In this document: positions 1-5,475 of the stretch, piece after piece
Layout: each line of letters starts with the position of its first letter
How positions within the stretch are numbered: the first letter of the stretch is position 1
Origin: Kiritimatiellia bacterium
GTDB taxonomy: Bacteria > Verrucomicrobiota > Kiritimatiellia > RFP12 > UBA1067
Assembly (NCBI GenBank): GCA_017389885.1
Contig: JAFPDR010000103.1
Span: 1-7,141, forward strand
DNA length: 7,141 nucleotides
Direction: 5' to 3'
Made by a program: the position numbers and the translations under genes
The notes under the pieces: generated by a model
Databases searched by the model: none
The model's input: only the letters and a program-made list of their open reading frames with translations
Told to the model about the DNA's origin: nothing

Positions 1-363
1 ACGCTGCTGAAGGAGGAGAACTACAGGCCGCTTCTCGTGGACGGGCTGATGCAGTCCGGCACGAGCGCGCTGCCGCGCATCGAGACGCGGCGGAACTTCC
101 GGGCGTTCGTGCGCGACGAGCTGGACGCGGCGTTTCCGACGGCGAACCGCGTCGTGGCGCATCCGTACGGCGCGTCCGTGCGCGGCGCATCCGCCGCGGA
201 CGGCGGGCGGCTTCTGCTCGCGGTCGGGCCGGAGGGCGGCTGGACGGACGAGGAGGTGGAGATGCTCGAGGCGCGCGGCTTCGCGCGGTATTCGCTCGGG
301 CGCCGCATACTCCGCACGGACACGGCGCTTGTCGCGCTCGTTGCGCGCCTCTGCCTCGGCTGA
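1..363 (+). CDS. rsmE: 16S rRNA (uracil1498-N3)-methyltransferase RsmE, C-terminal part (5' end outside window)
   Basis: RsmE is a cytoplasmic SPOUT-class enzyme that uses S-adenosylmethionine to methylate N3 of U1498 in 16S rRNA. The reading frame is open from base 1 and gives 120 residues before the TGA. Visible are a QSG segment (fragment residues 18-20, the family's 'QSGR' helix), the AdoMet-binding knot loop GPEGGWTDEE (76-85) and the hallmark LGRRILRTDTA (99-109), which in the family reads LGxRILRTETA. Full-length RsmE is about 240 residues, so roughly the N-terminal half, including the PUA-like domain, lies upstream of the window. The gene ends normally and is followed by a strong hairpin. 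An internal GTG at 37 is not the true start, because conserved sequence continues upstream of it. Family assignment is firm from the two C-terminal motifs. Confidence 0.88.
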   Translation, partial: TLLKEENYRPLLVDGLMQSGTSALPRIETRRNFRAFVRDELDAAFPTANRVVAHPYGASVRGASAADGGRLLLAVGPEGGWTDEEVEMLEARGFARYSLGRRILRTDTALVALVARLCLG

Positions 364-365
364 CC

Positions 366-388
366 GTCGGATGCGGGACGCATCCGAC
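366..388 (+). terminator. Perfect 10-bp hairpin after rsmE, probable terminator
   Basis: GTCGGATGCG (366-375) is the exact reverse complement of CGCATCCGAC (379-388), with a GGA loop. It starts two bases after the rsmE stop codon. The stem is GC-rich and stable, but what follows is CTCCTGTGC rather than a T tract, so it is not a textbook intrinsic terminator. It may terminate weakly, act with Rho, or protect the mRNA 3' end. A second, bulged GC hairpin can be drawn at 397-419 around an AAA loop. Confidence 0.6.
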
Positions 389-452
389 CTCCTGTGCTGC
401 GCGGCCGAAACGGCGGCAGACGCCTCAAGCGCGGCAAATGCGGCGCGAAATT

Positions 453-461
453 TGGTATAAT
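453..461 (+). promoter_or_regulatory. Extended -10 promoter of the lipoprotein-trmJ unit, predicted leaderless
   Basis: TGGTATAAT: a perfect -10 hexamer (456-461) with the TG extension at 453-454. No TTGACA-like element is visible 16-18 bp upstream (432-439 reads CGGCAAAT). A standard spacing of 7 nt from the end of the hexamer puts the transcription start at about 468, next to the ATG at 469. Confidence 0.7.
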
Positions 462-468
462 TATGGGC

Positions 469-900
469 ATGAAACTGTTTTCCAAGATTGCAGCGGCGGG
501 GATCGCCGCGTTTGCGCTGGCGGGGTGCTCGTCGTTTACGCCGATGCAGACCAGCCTTTTCACCGACGAGGACGGCAACATCATCAGCGTTGAGTACGGC
601 CGCTCGAAGAACGACCACGAGACGAAGTTCACCGCCCCGAACGGAACGGTGATGACGATGAAGTCGAAGCTCGCGGTGCGCGTGACGCTTCCCGACGGAG
701 ACGACTTCGTCGCGTGGGAGTGCATGAACACGCTCCAGACGGGGACGATGTACCGCAGCGACAACGAGAGGTGGATGTACCACGCGAACGGCATATCGTG
801 CCGCGTGTTCGAGTCCGCCATAAACCCGGAGGGCAAGAGCGACTACCTCCTCGTCTTCGAGGGGATAATCTGCGAGGGTCCGAAGAAGGGGGAGATGTAG
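469..900 (+). CDS. Small lipoprotein of unknown family
   Basis: I do not recognise the family. The 143-residue product starts MKLFSK and has a hydrophobic segment to residue 19 ending in a clear lipobox, LAGC, with Cys20 as the predicted lipidated residue. Ser21 follows (no Asp at +2), which in Gram-negative bacteria favours outer-membrane sorting. The mature part (about 124 residues) has no further membrane segment, contains three more cysteines (85, 111, 135) that could form a disulfide, and has many aromatics (for example W84, Y95, W102, Y104); it looks like a small beta-rich domain, though that is a guess. The ATG at 469 is chosen because signal-peptide composition begins there and the -10 box leaves no room for longer starts; ATG 463 is also possible, whereas GTG 394 would put a Gly/Arg-rich stretch before the signal. 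It shares a promoter with trmJ, whose ATG lies 6 nt after its stop codon. Confidence 0.8.
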   Translation: MKLFSKIAAAGIAAFALAGCSSFTPMQTSLFTDEDGNIISVEYGRSKNDHETKFTAPNGTVMTMKSKLAVRVTLPDGDDFVAWECMNTLQTGTMYRSDNERWMYHANGISCRVFESAINPEGKSDYLLVFEGIICEGPKKGEM

Positions 901-906
901 CAGGCG

Positions 907-1638
907 ATGAATCCGCTGGACAACATACGCGTCGTCCTCGTGGGTACGCTCTACACCGGCAACGTCGGGTCGAGCTGCCGCGCGATGGCGAACATGGGCA
1001 TACGGCACCTGCGCCTCGCCGCGCCGAACCTTCAGAACTCGTGGGAGGAGGGCGAGAGGCTCGCGGTGCACGCGACGGACATCATGGAGTCGCGCGAGGA
1101 GTTCGCGACGTTCGAGGAGGCGGTGGCGGACTGCGTGGCGGTCGTGGGGACGACGGCGCGCGAGGGGCTCTACCGCCAGCACGTCAAGGCGCCGCGCGAC
1201 TGCGCGGCGGACATCCTCTCGATCGCGGAGACGGGTCCGGTGGCGGTGGTCTTCGGGCGAGAGGACAAGGGTCTCCTCAACGAGGAGGTCGCGCAGTGCA
1301 CGCACCTGATCCGCATCCCGGTAGACGAGGGCTACACCTCGATCAACCTCTCGCAGGCCGTGCTCGTGACGTGCTACGAGCTCTTCACGGCGTCCGGGCG
1401 CTACGTCCCGCCGCACGAGAAGGCTCCGCCCGCGCCGCAGGCGCAGAAGATGCAGCTGATGAAGAACTGGTCGCAGATGCTACAGGAGATCGGCTTCATG
1501 AAGCCGGAGCAGGCGGACCACTTCATGCAGGGCTTCCACCGCGTCTTCTCGCGCGGCGTGGTGACGAAGGACGACGCGGCGCTCATGCTCGGCGTCGCCC
1601 GCCAGGCTATCTGGGCGCGGCGGAACGCGGTCGGATAG
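907..1638 (+). CDS. trmJ: tRNA (cytidine/uridine-2'-O)-methyltransferase TrmJ-like, SPOUT/TrmH family
   Basis: TrmJ enzymes 2'-O-methylate the nucleotide at position 32 in the tRNA anticodon loop using AdoMet. All three SpoU/TrmH motifs are present: motif 1 TGNVGSSCRAM (17-27, with Asn19 and Arg25), motif 2 VVFGREDKGLLNEE (114-127) and motif 3 SINLSQAV (145-152). The opening NIRVVLVGT and the FGRE..GL.NEE form match E. coli TrmJ/LasT more than TrmL or RlmB. Total length, 243 residues, is very close to E. coli TrmJ. After residue 165 comes a Pro/Ala-rich linker (168-180), then a helical C-terminal domain (183-236) as in TrmJ. It starts 6 nt after the lipoprotein stop; a GGGGGAG stretch (888-894) could serve as a rather distant Shine-Dalgarno. 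The subfamily (TrmJ rather than another SpoU member) is likely but the exact tRNA target is inferred. Confidence 0.87.
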   Translation: MNPLDNIRVVLVGTLYTGNVGSSCRAMANMGIRHLRLAAPNLQNSWEEGERLAVHATDIMESREEFATFEEAVADCVAVVGTTAREGLYRQHVKAPRDCAADILSIAETGPVAVVFGREDKGLLNEEVAQCTHLIRIPVDEGYTSINLSQAVLVTCYELFTASGRYVPPHEKAPPAPQAQKMQLMKNWSQMLQEIGFMKPEQADHFMQGFHRVFSRGVVTKDDAALMLGVARQAIWARRNAVG

Positions 1639-1647
1639 CCCCGCGTT

Positions 1648-1686
1648 TTCCGGCCGTGCGCAGGCGTCCGGCGGAGACGGCTGGAA
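1648..1686 (+). terminator. Hairpin between trmJ and the parE promoter
   Basis: TTCCGGCCGT (1648-1657) pairs with ACGGCTGGAA (1677-1686): ten pairs including one G-U at 1652/1682, with a 19-nt loop. It is the only sizeable structure in the 67-bp gap and lies at the end of the lipoprotein-trmJ unit, so a transcription terminator is the simplest reading. No T tract follows. Its right arm ends five bases before the parE -10 hexamer, so it could instead be an operator. Confidence 0.4.
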
Positions 1687-1688
1687 TA

Positions 1689-1697
1689 TGGTATAAT
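1689..1697 (+). promoter_or_regulatory. Extended -10 promoter of the parE-GH28 unit, predicted leaderless
   Basis: TGGTATAAT with TATAAT at 1692-1697, and 8 nt to the ATG at 1706. The expected start of transcription is about 1704-1706, so the mRNA would have 0-2 nt before the ATG. No -35-like hexamer is seen at 1668-1675, which is plain GC-rich sequence, and no Shine-Dalgarno sequence could be transcribed. Confidence 0.72.
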
Positions 1698-1705
1698 AGG
1701 CGGAT

Positions 1706-3550
1706 ATGGCAAAGGAATACGGAGACGGAAGCATCAAGACGCTCGACCCGGTGACGCACATAAGGCTGCGTCCGGGCATGTACGTCGGCGAGCCCGGGAC
1801 GGGCGCGATGTACCACGACTGCATCTACATCCTGATGAAGGAGGTAATCGACAACGCGATCGACGAGTTCGGGCAGGGTTTCGGCAAGCGCATCGACGTG
1901 AACGTCAACTACGACACGGGCGAGGTCTCGGTGCGCGACTACGGACGCGGCATACCGCTCGGCAAGGTGGTGGACTGCGTCTCGCAGATGAACACGGGCG
2001 GAAAGTACGACAACGAGAACTACCAGTTCTCCGCCGGCATGAACGGCGTCGGCACCAAGGCCGTGAACGCGCTCTCCGAGTTCTTCGAGGTGAGGAGCTT
2101 CCGCGAAGGCGAGTTCTCCGAGGCGTACTTCGAGGAGGGCCGGCTCAAGTCCAAGAAGCGCGGCAAGGACAAGACGAACGAGCACTCCGGCACGTTCATC
2201 CGCTACAAGCCCGACCTCAAGGTCCTCAAGCGCTTCAAGGTGCGCGAGGAGCACGTCCTCAGGCGAATGAAGATGTACTGCTACGTCAACGCCGGGCTCA
2301 CGATCGTCCTCAACGGACAGGAGATCTGCTCCGACAAGGGGCTCGCCGACCTCATAGCGGACGAGGCGCAGTTCGAGAAGCTCTACCAGCCGTTCCACGT
2401 GAAGACGAAGAGCCTCGAGATAATCTTCACCCACACCAACCGCTTCGGCGAGGAGTACCACTCGTTCGTCAACGGACAGTACACGACGGACGGCGGAACG
2501 CACCTCACCGCCTTCAAGGAGGCGCTCACGAAGGCGCTCAACGACTTCGACGGCAAGAAGAAGTTCGACGGAGACGACATACGCGACGGACTCATCGGCG
2601 CAGTCTCCGTTCGCATAATGAATCCCGTCTTCGAGGGCCAGACGAAGATCAAGTTCGTGATGAACGACATCCGCGCCGACCTGGTCGCGGAGATGAAGAA
2701 GGAGATCGAGGCGGCGCTCCACCGCTCGCCGTCCGAGGCCGAGAAGCTCATCGCAAAGGTCGAGGAGACCGGCAAGATACGCTCGCAGCTCAACACGATC
2801 AAGAAGCAGGCGCGCGAAAGGTCGCAGGCCGTGTCCGTTCGCGTTCCGCAGCTCAAGGACTGCAAGAACCACCTCAAGCTCGACAAGGTCAACAAGAAGA
2901 CCGGCAAGGCAGAGGGCGAGGACACGATGATATTCCTCACCGAGGGACAGTCCGCCGGCGGCACGCTCGGCGGCGCGCGCGACGCGATGACGCAGGCCGT
3001 CTTCTTCCTGCGCGGAAAGTGCCTCAACACGTGCGGACTCAACAAGGACGTCCTCTACAAGAACGAGGAGTTCTTCAACCTCATCAAGACGCTCGACATC
3101 GAGGACACGCTCGACCACCTCCGCTACGGGAAGATCATCTTCGCGACCGATGCCGATGTCGACGGACTCCACATCCGCATGCTCCTCACGACGTTCTTCA
3201 TGCGCTTCTACCGGCAGCTCATCCTCGACGGACGCGTCTACATACTCGAGACGCCGCTCTTCCGCGTGCGCAACAAGAAGGAGCACTACTTCTGCTACAC
3301 CGACGAGGAGCGCGAGGATGCGATAAAGAAGTGCGGGCGCGGATGCGAGATCACGCGGTTCAAGGGACTCGGCGAGATCGACAAGGAGGACTTCAAGGGC
3401 TTCATCGGCGAGGACATGCGCCTCACGCCTGTTACCTGCTCGGACGACACCGACGTCGAGAAGACCATAAAGTTCTACATGGGCGCCAACACGCCCGAGC
3501 GCAAAGACTACATCATGGACTCCCTCGTATGCGATTCAAGCGAGTTTTAG
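1706..3550 (+). CDS. parE: Type IIA topoisomerase B subunit, ParE-like (topoisomerase IV subunit B / GyrB family)
   Basis: This is the ATPase and TOPRIM subunit of a type IIA topoisomerase; with a ParC/GyrA partner (not in this window) it passes one DNA duplex through another. Order: GHKL ATPase (about 1-220) with KEVIDNAIDE (45-54; catalytic Glu46, Mg-binding Asn50), RDYGRGIP (77-84, Asp78) and ATP lid GMNGVGTKAVNALS (111-124); transducer domain with QTK (312-314); TOPRIM with EGQSAGG (413-419, catalytic Glu413) and TDADVDG (481-487, metal-binding Asp482/484/486); then RFKGLGE (551-557) and the terminal GANTPERKDYIMD (593-605). At 614 residues it matches short ParE-type subunits, not the 804-residue E. 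coli GyrB with its insertion. The DYGRGIPLGK form resembles Bacteroidota ParE. ParE versus GyrB cannot be settled without the partner gene. Odd point: the TOPRIM motif has Gln415 where most family members have Asp. The start is fixed by the promoter and by conserved sequence soon after it. Confidence 0.87.
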   Translation: MAKEYGDGSIKTLDPVTHIRLRPGMYVGEPGTGAMYHDCIYILMKEVIDNAIDEFGQGFGKRIDVNVNYDTGEVSVRDYGRGIPLGKVVDCVSQMNTGGKYDNENYQFSAGMNGVGTKAVNALSEFFEVRSFREGEFSEAYFEEGRLKSKKRGKDKTNEHSGTFIRYKPDLKVLKRFKVREEHVLRRMKMYCYVNAGLTIVLNGQEICSDKGLADLIADEAQFEKLYQPFHVKTKSLEIIFTHTNRFGEEYHSFVNGQYTTDGGTHLTAFKEALTKALNDFDGKKKFDGDDIRDGLIGAVSVRIMNPVFEGQTKIKFVMNDIRADLVAEMKKEIEAALHRSPSEAEKLIAKVEETGKIRSQLNTIKKQARERSQAVSVRVPQLKDCKNHLKLDKVNKKTGKAEGEDTMIFLTEGQSAGGTLGGARDAMTQAVFFLRGKCLNTCGLNKDVLYKNEEFFNLIKTLDIEDTLDHLRYGKIIFATDADVDGLHIRMLLTTFFMRFYRQLILDGRVYILETPLFRVRNKKEHYFCYTDEEREDAIKKCGRGCEITRFKGLGEIDKEDFKGFIGEDMRLTPVTCSDDTDVEKTIKFYMGANTPERKDYIMDSLVCDSSEF

Positions 3551-3552
3551 GC

Positions 3553-4716
3553 ATGAAGGCGCCTGCAATGGCCTTCGCCGCCGCGGCGCTCTGCGCCCAG
3601 GCCTTCGCCTCCTGGCCGCTGCAGGAGCGCATCGACGCGCTCGCCGCCAACGGAGGCGGCACGCTCGTCCTCACCGCGGGAGTGTACCGGACGGGCGCGA
3701 TATTCTTCAAGCCCGGCGTCAGCCTGCACCTCGAGAAGGGCGCGACGATCCTCGGCGTGGACGAGGCGGAGGGGTATCCCAAATGCGAGACGCGCATCGA
3801 GGGCGAGACGTGCCTTTACTATCCGGCGCTTGTCAACGCGGACAGGTGCGACGGCTTCAGGATATCGGGCGAGGGAGTGATCGACGGACACGGCGCGAAC
3901 ACGTGGGAGGAGTTCTGGACCGGACGCGCCGAGGCGCGCAGGAACGGCAGGGAGTTCTTCAACAAGACGCCGATGCGTCCGCGCCTCCTCTACGTCTCCC
4001 GCTCGAAGAACGTCGACGTGTCGGGGGTGACGTTCAAGAACTCGAAGTTCTGGACTACGCACTACTACGACTGCGAGGACGTCGTGGTGCATGACTGCTC
4101 AATCGTGGCGGAGATACTCAAGGACTCGAAGGGGAACGAGCTGAAGGGTCCGTCGACGGACGCGATCGACGTCGACAAATGCCGCCGGTTCACCGTGCGC
4201 AACGTTGACGTCTCGGTCAACGACGACGGCGTGGTGGTGAAGGGCGGGAAGGGCGCGTGGGCGGACGACTACTCGAAGTTCCCCGGGAACGGACCGTCCA
4301 CGGACGTCCTCGTCGAGAACTGCACCTTCCGCCATCCGACGCACAGCGCCCTCACGCTCGGCTCGGAGTGCCCCGCGGCGACGAACGTCACGATGCGCGC
4401 GTGCAGGATGGACGGATGCGGAAACATGATCAACATCAAGATGCGCACGGACACCCCGCAGCGCTACGCCAACGTGCTGGTGGAGAAGTGCACAGGCAGC
4501 TGCAAGTCGTTCTTCCGCGTCCAGTCGTGGTCGCAGTACCACGACGCGAAGGGACGCTCCCCCGCGGAGCTCAAGAGCCATGCGGACGGAGTGACGCTCA
4601 GGGACAACGTCATCGAGGCGAAGAACGTCAAGGATCTCGTCCGTCGCGACGACGTCTTCGAGATATCCAACCTCGTCTTCGAAAACAACCTCGTCAACGG
4701 CGTCGAGGTGAAGTAG
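3553..4716 (+). CDS. Secreted glycoside hydrolase family 28 protein (polygalacturonase-like)
   Basis: GH28 enzymes are right-handed beta-helix hydrolases that cleave galacturonic-acid linkages in pectin by inversion. The 387-residue product has a signal peptide (K2, hydrophobic 5-19, likely cut after AFA at 17-19), then family landmarks: GGGTLVLTAGVYRTGAI (34-50), SLHLEKGATILG (57-68), STDAIDVD (201-208), NDDGVVVKGG (223-232), HSALTLGSE (264-272) and NIKMRT (294-299). The catalytic aspartates align as Asp203 and Asp224/225, with the 21-residue spacing seen in Aspergillus endopolygalacturonase II (Asp180 to Asp201). His264 and Lys296 fit the GHG and RIK positions, but with altered neighbours. 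The predicted mature protein has 12 cysteines. The exact substrate is unknown. It begins 2 nt after the parE stop with no promoter or clear ribosome site, so it is presumably read through from parE. An in-frame ATG at 3529, overlapping parE by 22 nt, would add MRFKRVLG and a more basic signal-peptide N-region; it is a credible alternative start. Confidence 0.83.
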   Translation: MKAPAMAFAAAALCAQAFASWPLQERIDALAANGGGTLVLTAGVYRTGAIFFKPGVSLHLEKGATILGVDEAEGYPKCETRIEGETCLYYPALVNADRCDGFRISGEGVIDGHGANTWEEFWTGRAEARRNGREFFNKTPMRPRLLYVSRSKNVDVSGVTFKNSKFWTTHYYDCEDVVVHDCSIVAEILKDSKGNELKGPSTDAIDVDKCRRFTVRNVDVSVNDDGVVVKGGKGAWADDYSKFPGNGPSTDVLVENCTFRHPTHSALTLGSECPAATNVTMRACRMDGCGNMINIKMRTDTPQRYANVLVEKCTGSCKSFFRVQSWSQYHDAKGRSPAELKSHADGVTLRDNVIEAKNVKDLVRRDDVFEISNLVFENNLVNGVEVK

Positions 4717-4725
4717 CGGCGCGCC

Positions 4726-4755
4726 TTGCGGCGGATGCGGCCGATGTTGTATAAT
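4726..4755 (+). promoter_or_regulatory. pyrF promoter with -35 and -10 elements
   Basis: A perfect TATAAT at 4750-4755 is preceded by TTG at 4747-4749, so it lacks the exact TGn extension of the other three promoters. A TTGCGG at 4726-4731 is a partial match to TTGACA with an 18-bp spacer. Transcription should start near 4762, giving an 18-nt leader. The 63-bp gap also holds the palindrome GGCGCGCC (4718-4725), but I see no strong terminator for the GH28 gene. Confidence 0.65.
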
Positions 4756-4766
4756 ACTGCGAAAAG

Positions 4767-4772
4767 AAAGGA
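4767..4772 (+). promoter_or_regulatory. Shine-Dalgarno site of pyrF
   Basis: AAAGGA lies 7 nt before the ATG at 4780 and inside the predicted 18-nt leader. It decides the start: the frame is open further upstream, but the upstream codons cover the promoter. Confidence 0.75.
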
Positions 4773-4779
4773 CTTTGAG

Positions 4780-5475
4780 ATGGCAGAGCTGATAGTTGCG
4801 CTAGACGTGCAGACGCGCGAGGAGGCGGTCGCGAAGGTTAAGGCGATCGGCGGCGGCGTCGGATTCTACAAGATCGGACTCGAGCTCTACACGGCGGAGG
4901 GTCCGGACGTCGTCAAGGCCGTGAAGGACCTCGGCAAGAAGGTTTTCCTCGACCTCAAGTTCCACGACATCCCGCGCACCGTCGAGCGCGCGGTGCGCTC
5001 GGGCGGAAAGCTCGGCGTCGACCTCATGACTATCCATTCCGTCGGCGGCGCGGCGATGATCCGCGCGGCCGCTGACGCGGCGGCGGAGTTCGGCGCGTCC
5101 GCGCCGAGGATCCTCGCCGTGACGGTCCTGACCTCGATGGACGAGCAGGACCTGAGGGACGTGGGAATCGCGGGCCGCACGCCCGCCGAGCAGGTGTCCG
5201 CGATGGCGCAGTTCGCGGTGGGGAACGGAGCGGACGGACTCGTCTGCAGTCCGCGCGAAGTCGGCGCGCTCTCGAAGGCGCTGAAGCAGGGCACGCTTTT
5301 CGTGACGCCCGGCGTCAGGCCCGCCGGGGCGGCGGTCGGAGACCAGAAGCGCGTTGCGACTCCCGCAGACGCAGTGCGCGACGGCGCGACGCACCTCGTC
5401 GTCGGACGTCCCATTCTCGCGGCCGAGGATCCGGTCGCGGCCGCGGCGGCGATCCTGAAGGAGATGTCGCTTTGA
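4780..5475 (+). CDS. pyrF: Orotidine-5'-phosphate decarboxylase
   Basis: PyrF converts orotidine 5'-phosphate to UMP, the last step of de novo pyrimidine synthesis; it is a cytoplasmic TIM-barrel dimer. The 231-residue product shows the full family signature: ALDV (7-10, Asp9), KIGLELY (31-37, Lys31), the active-site strand DLKFHDIP (58-65, with Asp58, Lys60 and Asp63 of the catalytic Lys-Asp network), VTVLTS (114-119), TPGVRP (176-181), GDQKRVATP (187-195) and the phosphate-binding VVGRPI (207-212). Length matches the short bacterial (B. subtilis-type) class. The ATG at 4780 is preferred because it follows a Shine-Dalgarno sequence and the conserved beta-strand starts at once (MAELIVALDV). 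Its TGA overlaps the TTG start of the next gene, and that gene's Shine-Dalgarno lies within the last codons of pyrF, so translation is probably coupled. No other pyr gene is present. Confidence 0.96.
   Translation: MAELIVALDVQTREEAVAKVKAIGGGVGFYKIGLELYTAEGPDVVKAVKDLGKKVFLDLKFHDIPRTVERAVRSGGKLGVDLMTIHSVGGAAMIRAAADAAAEFGASAPRILAVTVLTSMDEQDLRDVGIAGRTPAEQVSAMAQFAVGNGADGLVCSPREVGALSKALKQGTLFVTPGVRPAGAAVGDQKRVATPADAVRDGATHLVVGRPILAAEDPVAAAAAILKEMSL
5458..5463 (+). promoter_or_regulatory. Shine-Dalgarno site of the TPR/Gln-rich gene
   Basis: AAGGAG sits inside the 3' end of pyrF with 8 nt to the TTG at 5472. This strong site at ideal spacing is the main support for a TTG start. Confidence 0.75.

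Noticed and set aside
394..468. GTG-initiated N-terminal extension of the lipoprotein
   Set aside because: It would place an Arg/Gly-rich segment before the signal peptide and would cover the promoter, upstream of the predicted transcription start.
714..1754. A 346-codon + strand frame rich in Arg and Gly overlapping trmJ
   Set aside because: It is an out-of-frame reading of the lipoprotein and trmJ genes; the SPOUT motifs are in the other frame.
1607..3286. A 559-codon open frame on the - strand
   Set aside because: It is opposite the well-conserved parE gene, is compositionally biased to Val/Leu/Glu/Arg, and has no recognisable motif or start signal.
3019..3528. In-frame upstream extension of the GH28 gene inside parE
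   Set aside because: The translated sequence is Arg/His-rich, unlike a protein, and overlaps conserved TOPRIM coding sequence; a signal peptide begins only at 3529 or 3553.
4718..4725. Palindrome GGCGCGCC between the GH28 gene and pyrF
   Set aside because: An 8-bp GC palindrome is expected by chance in DNA this GC-rich; no partner site or extended dyad was found.
4732..4740. Nine-base CGGATGCGG shared with the rsmE hairpin (368-376)
   Set aside because: Variants such as CGGATGCG recur inside coding sequence in this window, so it is probably compositional rather than a repeat family.
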